Below, one piece after another: positions 1 to 5,688 of a DNA stretch of 7,278 nt. The stretch spans positions 1 through 7,278 of the forward strand of contig JAHEDA010000118.1 in assembly GCA_024641445.1 (NCBI GenBank), in the 5' to 3' direction. Source of the DNA: Gammaproteobacteria bacterium. GTDB taxonomy: Bacteria > Pseudomonadota > Gammaproteobacteria > UBA6429 > Thiohalophilaceae. A program made the position numbers and the translations under genes. Each line of letters opens with the position of its first letter. The stretch's first letter is position 1. The notes under the pieces were generated by a model. That model saw nothing but the letters and a program-made list of their open reading frames with translations, ran no database searches and was not told the origin of the DNA.

Positions 1-53
1 CTGCACTACACTCGGCAAACCAAATAATCAGTTTAGTTCGCCCAGAGGTTACT

Positions 54-293
54 ATGAGCAAACCCCACTGCGCGCAAGCCACACCCTACGCCGTCGAACT
101 TGAAGTCGGTGATTACTGGTGGTGTGCCTGCGGCCTGTCCAAGCGACAACCCTTCTGTGATGGATCGCATAAAGAGTCGATGGAATTCTCACCCAAGAAG
201 TTTACTGTAGCTGAAAAGGGCAAGGTCTTTTTATGCGGTTGTAAGCAAACCAAGAATCCACCCTTTTGCGATGGAACGCACAAGACGCTCTAG
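54..293 (+). CDS. Tandem CDGSH iron-sulfur domain protein
   Basis: A 79-residue soluble protein made almost entirely of two CDGSH zinc-finger-like motifs. The first uses C24, C26, C35 and H39 (WCACG then PFCDGSH); the second uses C61, C63, C72 and H76 (CGC then PFCDGTH). In this family each motif binds one redox-active, pH-labile [2Fe-2S] cluster through three cysteines and one histidine, so two clusters per chain are expected, as in the short tandem class related to human CISD3. There is no signal peptide or membrane anchor, so it should be cytoplasmic, with a general role in electron transfer or Fe-S handling; the partner is unknown. The ATG is preceded by AGAGGTT at 44-50, a reasonable ribosome binding site. 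It is followed by 182 bp without a gene, so it is probably a separate unit from the kinase. Confidence 0.93.
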   Translation: MSKPHCAQATPYAVELEVGDYWWCACGLSKRQPFCDGSHKESMEFSPKKFTVAEKGKVFLCGCKQTKNPPFCDGTHKTL

Positions 294-358
294 CGATTAT
301 TAATTACACCCGATAACAGGCCCTGAGCTGAGATAAAACAAATCTTCCAGATGCTAAA

Positions 359-446
359 CGGTTAGTCACTTCGGAGTTTTAATAGTCATGGCGTTATAGA
401 TTCCCAATAATGATAAGCGCAATTTTAGTCATTGATCGGTTAGCCA
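359..446. repeat. Short direct repeat upstream of the kinase gene
   Basis: CGGTTAGTCA at 359-368 recurs as CGGTTAGCCA at 437-446, a 9-of-10 match with starts 78 bp apart. Both copies lie in the 182-bp gap between the CDGSH gene and the hybrid kinase gene. The rest of the gap is AT-rich with no convincing hairpin. A very weak promoter candidate is TTGATC (432-437), 17 bp, TTATTT (455-460), overlapping the second copy. The repeat could mark a regulator site or be chance. Confidence 0.25.
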
Positions 447-461
447 TTTGGATTTTATTTT

Positions 462-469
462 AGAAAGGA
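462..469 (+). promoter_or_regulatory. Ribosome binding site supporting a GTG start
   Basis: AGAAAGGA ends six bases before a GTG codon at 476-478. No in-frame ATG lies nearby, and the reading frame from this GTG gives a short soluble N-terminus before the first membrane helix. This supports GTG as the true start of the kinase. Confidence 0.6.
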
Positions 470-475
470 CTCGAC

Positions 476-2245
476 GTGGAATTGAATATTTACTCATGGC
501 TTTCACCTCAACCATTTGAAGCCGAACTTGAAAAACTATACCAAAACGACCTGCGTAGCAGGGTATTCAGGCAAGTTAAATTATCCATCTTGATCGGAAC
601 CTTGGTATTTTTGACTTTTATTGTTAATGATTTGACAAATCCGCTATTTCACAAGAATATTTCGATTCGAATTCCATATGTACTCTTTGGATTGGGCTTG
701 TGGCTATTTATACATGTGAATCCAGAAAGGGCTGCACCCTGGATTTTATATTTCGCATTGATGGGCGCGATCAGTGCGATTCTCGGTCAACTCAGCATGC
801 TAGCCGGCTATGACGCTAGACTATATTTACATTCAGCCTCATCTGCAATGTACATTATTGCCTTTATTTATGGACCATTGTATGTACCAATACGCTCTGG
901 AACTATTCTTTGCCTGATTTATTTGGCAAGCCTAATAATGTTAGGCATTCGAAATTTAATCCCATCTAACATTATATTTGTTGCAAATTTCCATCTTTTA
1001 TTCATGATCATTGTTAGCCTCTTTTCACGCTATCAGCTTGAGGTCTTCGCAAGGCGCTCATTTAGTGACAAGAGAGCAGCGGATTTGGCCCGTAGACTTG
1101 CCGACGAAAAGCGGCAGCAAGCTGAACAGGCCAACCAAGAGAAGGCCACGTTTCTCAGAAACGCCAGTCATAATCTCAGACAACCTACGCAGGCGCTCAG
1201 CTCTTATACATTATTACTCGAGACGGCATTGCAGGCACAGAATTTGGCCTCTGCGCGTGAGGCGACACAAAACCTGACCTATGCCGTCGACCTACTTGGC
1301 GAGGCCTTCGATAAAATACTTGATATTTCACGTGTGGATCGTGACGACTACACACCTACTGTATCTCGCGTATTCATTAATGATCTACTGGACACTATTA
1401 GCCGCCAATACAGTCAAATTGCAGTTCAAAAAGGGCTTAGGCTTAAGATTCGCCATAGCAACATACCCCCAACGGCCATCTTCTCAGACAAATATTTGTT
1501 ACAACAGATTATCTCAAATCTTGTCGATAATGCCCTCAAGTATACCAAACAGGGCTGGGTGCTCCTGGCCACGAAAAAATCAAAGTATGGAATACGGATA
1601 CACGTCATTGATAGCGGTGTTGGGATATCAAACCAACATAAGCAGGCAATATTTCAGCCTTTTTTCCGCGGCAATGAGCAAAGTGACGAACCAGGCATGG
1701 GTATCGGATTATCTTACGTAGAAAAGGCGATCGGTAAACTACCCTTACATCGTCTCGGATATTATTCGAAGCCTGGACGTGGGACACATTTTTATATTGA
1801 TGTACCTGTAGCTACAGAAAATGACGTGCCCATAGATCTGCAAGAACATCCCATCATAGCGTTAGACCCAGGAACATATATATTAATAGTCGACGACAAC
1901 AAACTAGTACTCGACGCCCTGGAAAAACACTTAACCACCCTTGGGTGCGTCATTGAAACGGCAACATCCTGTATAGAAGTACAACAAATACTTAAAGATA
2001 CATTTCGCACATTTGATCTGGTATTTACTGATTACAAACTTGCAGGTGATGAAACAGCAGAGGATATCGTGAGAATTCTACGTGACTTTAACGGAGACAT
2101 ACCCGTCGTTGTGTTAACGGGTGAGAATTTTTATGGTGAAACCATTTTATTACTGGCTAAGGAATATCCGCTACTGAGGAAGCCAGTAAGTAGCGTACGA
2201 TTAACATCTACAATTACAAAGATGATTTCATCCGGCAGCAAGTAA
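476..2245 (+). CDS. Membrane hybrid sensor histidine kinase with C-terminal receiver domain
   Basis: A 589-residue hybrid kinase starting at GTG. After about 33 soluble residues there are six predicted membrane helices (about 34-50, 66-81, 88-108, 122-138, 141-158, 166-184) with no large periplasmic domain, so the sensor is probably the membrane bundle itself. A charged, coiled-coil-like linker (185-225) leads to a HisKA domain with phosphoacceptor H232 in SHNLRQP. The ATPase domain shows the N box (N348, D351, N352), the G1 box DSGVGIS (D379), an F box around QPFF (394-397) and the G2 box GMGIGL (407-412). A receiver follows (about 467-580) with D473/D474, phosphoacceptor D519, T548 and K569, all intact. 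There is no Hpt domain, so the receiver may be a phosphate sink or control module. The residue after H232 is Asn rather than the usual Asp/Glu. The convergent response regulator downstream is the likely partner (inference). The input signal cannot be deduced. Confidence 0.93.
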   Translation: MELNIYSWLSPQPFEAELEKLYQNDLRSRVFRQVKLSILIGTLVFLTFIVNDLTNPLFHKNISIRIPYVLFGLGLWLFIHVNPERAAPWILYFALMGAISAILGQLSMLAGYDARLYLHSASSAMYIIAFIYGPLYVPIRSGTILCLIYLASLIMLGIRNLIPSNIIFVANFHLLFMIIVSLFSRYQLEVFARRSFSDKRAADLARRLADEKRQQAEQANQEKATFLRNASHNLRQPTQALSSYTLLLETALQAQNLASAREATQNLTYAVDLLGEAFDKILDISRVDRDDYTPTVSRVFINDLLDTISRQYSQIAVQKGLRLKIRHSNIPPTAIFSDKYLLQQIISNLVDNALKYTKQGWVLLATKKSKYGIRIHVIDSGVGISNQHKQAIFQPFFRGNEQSDEPGMGIGLSYVEKAIGKLPLHRLGYYSKPGRGTHFYIDVPVATENDVPIDLQEHPIIALDPGTYILIVDDNKLVLDALEKHLTTLGCVIETATSCIEVQQILKDTFRTFDLVFTDYKLAGDETAEDIVRILRDFNGDIPVVVLTGENFYGETILLLAKEYPLLRKPVSSVRLTSTITKMISSGSK

Positions 2246-2268
2246 TCGTTCGGATCACTATGAGACGC

Positions 2269-2961
2269 CTACGGACTGTGCGCAGCGGGTTCTCCCAAAA
2301 TAGTTCCCCGTTTGTTTATTTCGACAATAAGTTTGTGCCGAGTTCCGACATTAAATGTATTGAATATAGTTGACATGTGATTCTTAACCGTCTGCTCTGT
2401 AATACCTAATGACTTGGCAATCTCGTTGTTCGTCATACCGTGATGCACAAGTAACCGAACGATTTCAAACTGTCGATCGGTTAATCCAATCTCTGCGGGG
2501 TCACTAGTGATTAGGCATCCATTATCCTTTCGTCGGCAGGGCGCTAATAACTTTTGCCCTTCTCCAACAATGGATGCAGGAATGTAAGGAAATCCAGATA
2601 TAACCTGTCGAAGCGCGGCTTCAAATTCTTCACGTGGCAAATTTTTTGGCACGAACCCCATGGCACCTTTTCTGAGCACATCAAATACCAGAGATTGGTC
2701 ATAGTCAACACCTGAAAAAATCACTACACATAACAAACCAAATTCTCTTTTTAGCTCGACTAAGGCGTCCAACCCTTCGTTCCCTCGAGACGAGAAGCTT
2801 AGATCCATCAAGACAAGGTTGAGTGTTTGATTCCCGGCTATCTCGTGCGCTTCATTACAATGACTTGCATGAAATATTGTCACCGATGGGAACATGTTCT
2901 CAAGAAAGAGCGCGACGCCATCGCGCATAAAAGCATGATCATCAACCAGGAGCACATTCAT
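2269..2961 (-). CDS. NarL/FixJ-family response regulator (receiver plus LuxR-type HTH)
   Basis: A 230-residue two-domain response regulator. The N-terminal receiver (about 1-120) begins directly with VLLVDDH and carries the acidic pair D7/D8, phosphoacceptor D53 (LMDLS), S83 in the switch position usually held by Thr/Ser, and K106 in the conserved VPK motif. A linker of about 35 residues leads to a LuxR/GerE helix-turn-helix (about 160-219) with LTDRQFEIVRLL, then NNEIAKSLGITEQTVKNHM, the recognition-helix signature of the NarL group. It should bind DNA when phosphorylated, most plausibly by the adjacent hybrid kinase, whose gene converges on it with 23 bp between stops. The start is fixed by the receiver beginning at residue 1, although there is no good Shine-Dalgarno upstream. 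A candidate promoter and a perfect dyad lie upstream, compatible with autoregulation (inference). Confidence 0.93.
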   Translation of the reverse strand: MNVLLVDDHAFMRDGVALFLENMFPSVTIFHASHCNEAHEIAGNQTLNLVLMDLSFSSRGNEGLDALVELKREFGLLCVVIFSGVDYDQSLVFDVLRKGAMGFVPKNLPREEFEAALRQVISGFPYIPASIVGEGQKLLAPCRRKDNGCLITSDPAEIGLTDRQFEIVRLLVHHGMTNNEIAKSLGITEQTVKNHMSTIFNTFNVGTRHKLIVEINKRGTILGEPAAHSP

Positions 2962-2989
2962 TTTTATATTCGCAACTAATGGCAGATTA

Positions 2990-3017
2990 AATTTATTTGT
3001 AATATCAGCCCTATCAA
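2990..3017 (-). promoter_or_regulatory. Candidate sigma-70 promoter for the response regulator
   Basis: On the minus strand, TTGATA (3017 to 3012; five of six to the -35 consensus) is followed after 16 bp by TAAATT (2995 to 2990; four of six to the -10 consensus). Transcription would start near 2983, leaving a leader of about 22 bases before the ATG at 2961. The inverted repeat at 3033-3060 would then centre near -63, a typical activator or autoregulator distance. Assigned by eye only. Confidence 0.35.
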
Positions 3018-3032
3018 CCGGCCTATATTAGT

Positions 3033-3060
3033 ACCAAAGTACTGTCTTGGGTACTTTGGT
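3033..3060. repeat. Perfect 10-bp inverted repeat, probable operator
   Basis: ACCAAAGTAC (3033-3042) and GTACTTTGGT (3051-3060) are exact reverse complements separated by eight bases. Nested in the left arm is a second dyad, AGTAC-CAAA-GTACT (3030-3043). There is no T-tract after either arm, and the element sits between divergent promoters rather than after a gene, so a protein-binding site is more likely than a terminator. The adjacent NarL-type response regulator is the simplest candidate ligand, since such proteins bind as dimers to dyads (family knowledge; assignment is inference). Confidence 0.55.
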
Positions 3061-3255
3061 CATGGATTGTTTTAACACACGAAGCCAATTACCCTGTTCA
3101 TGAATCATTGTTATTAAGAATCATAGCAATGTACATCAGGAGAGGCTACAAAAAAGGGCCACATTTATCCTCGTTGAGTAGAATTTTGAGGTTCTCTTTT
3201 GTGTTCAATATTGAGCAGGGTCTTTTTCAAATAATTAATCGCCGAGGATATAAAC

Positions 3256-4653
3256 ATGGGACGTTTTCATAAAATCACTTTGTCTACTCTTTTGGTAACA
3301 TTTACGCTTATCATAACAGCGTGTGGGGGAGGTGGTGGCGGCAATACTAGTACTACCACTACAGATATCAGCGCCATTGCGAATACCACTGCACAAAACC
3401 TGATTGTCGGTACACCTATGACCAACTTCACGCCGTTGACGGCCAGTGGCGGGTCAACGCCATATACCTATAGTTACACTGGGACATTGCCCGCTGGTTT
3501 AGGTTTTAATATCAGCACGGGTATCGTGAACGGTACACCAACAGCACTATATTCAACTGCAACTCTGGTCTTCTCGGTCAGGGATGCCAATAATGTTTAC
3601 GCCAACACCTCAAGCAGCGTTAGCTTTACCGTGGGCAATGGTGCGCCTGGTAGTTTTACAGCGGCAAGTAACATGAATTTTTCCAGATCAAATCACCGCG
3701 CCACATTGCTCCAAAATGGAAAGGTGTTGGTCACAGGAGGAACCGGCTCAGCCACCAGTGCAGAGATTTATGATCCGACAATTGGCCTATTTACTTCGAC
3801 TGGCAGTATGCTGGCACAGCGCGAAAAATCGACCGCGACACTATTACAAAATGGAAAAGTATTGATCACAGGGGGAATAGGTAGCGTGACGCTTTCTAGC
3901 GCGGAACTCTACGATCCGTCTACAGGTTTATTTACCGCAACCGGGAATATGACTACCGGTAGATATAGCCATACCGCCACGCTATTGAACAACGGCAAGG
4001 TTCTGTTAACAGGGGGCTGGCAAACTAATCAATCAACATTTACGACTCTCGACCGTGCAGAACTGTATGACCCGGCAACCGGCCAATTTACAGCAACCGG
4101 CAGCATGACTACGGCCAGAAAATTGCACACGGCAACCCTATTAAACGACGGCAAGGTGTTAGTCACTGGTGGAAGTAATGCAGTTCAGCCCCTCAATAGT
4201 GCAGAGCGCTACGATCCCGCAACCGGACAATTCACTGCTACCGGCAACATGCAAGCGTTTAGATTGCAACATACCTCCACATTATTACCAAACGGGGAAG
4301 TATTGCTTGCAGGAGGTGATAACGGGCATGGCAATATCGATTCTGCAGAGCGGTTTAACCCACAAACCGGCATATTTTCTGCTACTGGCAGCATGGTTAC
4401 GGCGAGATCGCTTCACACCGCAACTCTATTGACAAATGGCAAGGTGCTAATCGTAGGTGGCGGTGGTGGTATAGTTTCATTAGCCGATGCCGAGCTTTAT
4501 GATCCGGCAACAAACATGTTTACCGTTACAGGCAATCTGAATACTGCCAGGTACTCTCATACAGCCACGCCATTACCCAACGGAAAGGTCCTGATTACAG
4601 GTGGAGAAGGCGTTCAGTACAATACACTGCGCAGCGGTGAGCTTTACCAATAA
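3256..4653 (+). CDS. Kelch-like beta-propeller lipoprotein with Ig-like (He_PIG-type) domain
   Basis: A 465-residue predicted lipoprotein. The signal peptide (1-22) ends in a lipobox, ITAC, with lipidated C23. The next residue is Gly rather than Asp, which by the Lol rule points to the outer membrane. A poly-Gly/Thr linker precedes an Ig-like domain of putative He_PIG type (about 38-126; motifs PYTYS, LPAGL, STGIVNGTP). Seven propeller repeats of 45-52 residues follow, their HTATLL-like motifs starting near 147, 192, 239, 291, 339, 387 and 435. Each reads roughly HTATLL-NGKVL-TGG, then AELYDPATG-FTATG; this is the kelch pattern (GG doublet, then Tyr) with Phe in place of the usual Trp. No catalytic residues are recognisable, so binding or a structural surface role is more likely than enzymatic activity. 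The start is supported by AGGA at 3245-3248. A hairpin follows the stop by 18 bp. It is paralogous to the gene at 5689-7089. Function unknown. Confidence 0.88.
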   Translation: MGRFHKITLSTLLVTFTLIITACGGGGGGNTSTTTTDISAIANTTAQNLIVGTPMTNFTPLTASGGSTPYTYSYTGTLPAGLGFNISTGIVNGTPTALYSTATLVFSVRDANNVYANTSSSVSFTVGNGAPGSFTAASNMNFSRSNHRATLLQNGKVLVTGGTGSATSAEIYDPTIGLFTSTGSMLAQREKSTATLLQNGKVLITGGIGSVTLSSAELYDPSTGLFTATGNMTTGRYSHTATLLNNGKVLLTGGWQTNQSTFTTLDRAELYDPATGQFTATGSMTTARKLHTATLLNDGKVLVTGGSNAVQPLNSAERYDPATGQFTATGNMQAFRLQHTSTLLPNGEVLLAGGDNGHGNIDSAERFNPQTGIFSATGSMVTARSLHTATLLTNGKVLIVGGGGGIVSLADAELYDPATNMFTVTGNLNTARYSHTATPLPNGKVLITGGEGVQYNTLRSGELYQ

Positions 4654-4671
4654 TGCAATATTTAACATTTC

Positions 4672-4699
4672 AAGAGAGCCGGACTGGTCCGGCTCTCTT
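4672..4699 (+). terminator. Hairpin after the first kelch gene, probable terminator
   Basis: AAGAGAGCCGGAC (4672-4684) and GTCCGGCTCTCTT (4687-4699) are perfect reverse complements with two bases between them, giving about a 12-bp GC-rich stem with a four-base loop. It begins 18 bp past the stop codon, where a terminator is expected. It lacks a true U-tract: the 3' arm ends in CTCTCTT followed by CCAG. Termination may be partial or factor-assisted, and a protein-binding palindrome is a less likely alternative. Confidence 0.6.
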
Positions 4700-4721
4700 C
4701 CAGATGGAACTCAATCTTTAT

Positions 4722-4740
4722 ACCAGCGTTAGTATCTGGT
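4722..4740. promoter_or_regulatory. Candidate dyad upstream of the LuxR regulator
   Basis: ACCAG (4722-4726) and CTGGT (4736-4740) form a 19-bp interrupted palindrome. It is followed by an AT-rich stretch with a possible -10 TATAGT (4750-4755), so it would overlap the -35 region. It is not a canonical lux box, whose arms read CTG inward to CAG. Could be an operator for the downstream regulator or chance. Confidence 0.25.
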
Positions 4741-4790
4741 CTATTTTTATATAGTCCATTACACTTACGAAAAATAAATAACTCGGATTT

Positions 4791-4810
4791 ATCAGGCCAA
4801 CGGACCTGGT
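4791..4810. promoter_or_regulatory. Imperfect 20-bp dyad abutting the LuxR start codon
   Basis: ATCAGG (4791-4796) and CCTGGT (4805-4810) match as an inverted repeat at five of six positions with eight bases between, a total of 20 bp, the length of a typical lux box though not its consensus. It ends five bases before the ATG at 4816 and covers the place where a Shine-Dalgarno would sit. A bound protein or an RNA fold here could limit expression of the regulator. Low certainty. Confidence 0.22.
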
Positions 4811-4815
4811 AAACA

Positions 4816-5538
4816 ATGAATATTGAAGAATTCATTTTCTGCACAAACCAGGCAGATACTCTCGAAACACTTTTTCTCCGTTTCGAACAGGCGTTGTCTG
4901 ATATGGGTTTTGACCGGGTGTTACTCGCACTTCTGACGGCACATCCAAGCTTGAATATTGAAGCCCAACATGGATTCTTGAAAAATTACCCCGAAGATTG
5001 GGTAAAATACTACCTTGCTCAGGGATACGACGCGATTGACCCCATCAGATCGTTAGCATTTTCAAAACTAGGTGCATATACCTGGGAAGAAATTATCAAC
5101 ACTAAGGCCCTCTCAAAAAAACAAATTCAGATGTTTAATGAAGCGGAAGAGGCTCACCTCCATAATGGCATAGGTGTCGCCTTACATGGAGCGGGTGGCA
5201 CCGTGGCTGCGATTGGTATCGCGAGCACTCAAAAGGGTATCGACACAAACTGCATCACCCTCGATAAAGTCAATCTACTCGCACATCAGTTTTACGTCTG
5301 TTTTTGTCGTTTGATGGAATCACAGCCTATTGTGCATACAGTCACTCTCAATCAGAGAGAGTGTGAGGTCCTTAAATGGTCGGCGAGAGGTTTTAACCGT
5401 GATGACATTGGTAAAAAACTTCATATTTCGATGCATACCGTCGATTTTCACATCCGGAATTCCATGAAAAAACTAAATACTAACAATATTACTTCCGCCG
5501 TCGTTACTGCACTCAATCTAGGATTGATCCAAATTTAA
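4816..5538 (+). CDS. LuxR-family quorum-sensing-type regulator (AHL-binding domain plus HTH), solo in this window
   Basis: A 240-residue regulator of the size usual for LuxR/TraR. The N-terminal autoinducer-binding domain (about 15-165) keeps all six positions diagnostic of AHL receptors: W62, Y66, D75, P76, W90 and G118, aligning with TraR W57, Y61, D70, P71, W85 and G113 with identical spacing. The C-terminal GerE helix-turn-helix (about 174-236) keeps E182, L186 and G192, matching TraR E178, L182 and G188; its recognition helix lies around SMHTVDFHIRNSMKKL. All nine hallmark residues are therefore present, which suggests it still binds an N-acyl-homoserine lactone or close analogue. No LuxI-type synthase is visible, so it is a solo within this window. 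It lies between two paralogous kelch lipoprotein genes on the same strand, 162 bp after one and 150 bp before the other; these are its most obvious candidate targets (inference). The Shine-Dalgarno is weak and the start is only moderately certain. Confidence 0.9.
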   Translation: MNIEEFIFCTNQADTLETLFLRFEQALSDMGFDRVLLALLTAHPSLNIEAQHGFLKNYPEDWVKYYLAQGYDAIDPIRSLAFSKLGAYTWEEIINTKALSKKQIQMFNEAEEAHLHNGIGVALHGAGGTVAAIGIASTQKGIDTNCITLDKVNLLAHQFYVCFCRLMESQPIVHTVTLNQRECEVLKWSARGFNRDDIGKKLHISMHTVDFHIRNSMKKLNTNNITSAVVTALNLGLIQI

Positions 5539-5570
5539 TCGTTCAATACATGAATCAACTCCCAAATACA

Positions 5571-5600
5571 GGGCTAGGGCTAGGGCTAGGGCTAGGGCTA
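5571..5600 (+). repeat. Five exact tandem copies of GGGCTA (G-quadruplex-competent)
   Basis: The hexamer GGGCTA is repeated five times without a mismatch and ends in a further G. Each unit supplies a GGG run separated by CTA loops, the arrangement that forms intramolecular G-quadruplexes in TTAGGG- and CTAGGG-type telomeric DNA. The G-rich strand is the coding-sense strand for both flanking genes. The array lies 32 bp after the regulator stop and 88 bp before the second lipoprotein start, so it may sit in a promoter or 5' leader. A pure tandem array is also prone to copy-number change by slippage. It contains five CTAG tetranucleotides, a word that is scarce in many proteobacterial genomes. 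Confidence 0.95.
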
Positions 5601-5635
5601 GAAATACTACGAAATCCCGTAGGTTCAAACTTAGA

Positions 5636-5641
5636 TATATA
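5636..5641 (+). promoter_or_regulatory. Possible -10 element of the second kelch gene
   Basis: TATATA lies 48 bp before the start codon in an AT-rich stretch downstream of the GGGCTA array. No acceptable -35 hexamer is found 16-18 bp upstream, so if this is a promoter it probably needs an activator. The array would then lie upstream of the core promoter, about 35 bp from this hexamer, where its length could matter for spacing. Weak call. Confidence 0.22.
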
Positions 5642-5677
5642 AGGCATAACATCTCGGCAACTAAACTTACACAAATC

Positions 5678-5684
5678 GGTGATC
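5678..5684 (+). promoter_or_regulatory. Shine-Dalgarno fixing the start of the second kelch gene
   Basis: GGTGATC matches the downstream part of the extended anti-16S complement (AAGGAGGTGATC) over seven bases and ends four bases before the ATG at 5689. The closer AGGG directly against the ATG is too near to act. This, with a complete signal peptide starting at residue 1, supports the chosen start. Confidence 0.55.
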
Positions 5685-5688
5685 AGGG

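Larger units (their letters stand above)
2962..3255. other. Divergent intergenic region, 294 bp
   Basis: Separates the minus-strand response regulator from the plus-strand kelch lipoprotein. It is AT-rich and contains the candidate promoter at 2990-3017, the perfect dyad at 3033-3060, and two direct GAATCAT copies at 3102-3108 and 3118-3124 with starts 16 bp apart. On the plus side, the AGGA at 3245-3248 serves the lipoprotein start. I see no convincing -35/-10 pair for the lipoprotein gene, which may mean it depends on an activator. No gene or RNA is supported here. Confidence 0.6.

Noticed and set aside
3142..3260. Resemblance between 3142-3158 and the lipoprotein initiation region 3244-3260 (13 of 17 bases)
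   Set aside because: The match is purine- and A-rich, and no gene follows the first copy. It is more likely compositional coincidence than a duplicated start site.
3129..3272. A 47-codon plus-strand frame starting ATG-TAC and overlapping the first kelch start
   Set aside because: It has an AT-driven, low-complexity composition, no good Shine-Dalgarno before its ATG, and no recognisable domain. It overlaps the well-supported lipoprotein start out of frame.
3324..3343. G-rich tract in the first kelch gene as another G-quadruplex
   Set aside because: It encodes the poly-Gly linker after the lipobox cysteine. It has only one long G-run plus GG pairs, so it is explained by the protein sequence.
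4662..4844. Minus-strand frame of 60 codons over the gap before the LuxR gene
   Set aside because: It covers the hairpin and the start of the regulator, and shows no domain, ribosome site or coding character.
2243..5544. TAATCGTTC at the stop codons of both the kinase (2243-2251) and the LuxR gene (5536-5544)
   Set aside because: A nine-base match that includes the stop codon, with no dyad and no extension into flanking sequence; treated as coincidence.
5607..5622. Small hairpin CTACG-6 nt-CGTAG after the GGGCTA array as a terminator for the LuxR gene
   Set aside because: Only five base pairs with no following T-run; too weak to call.
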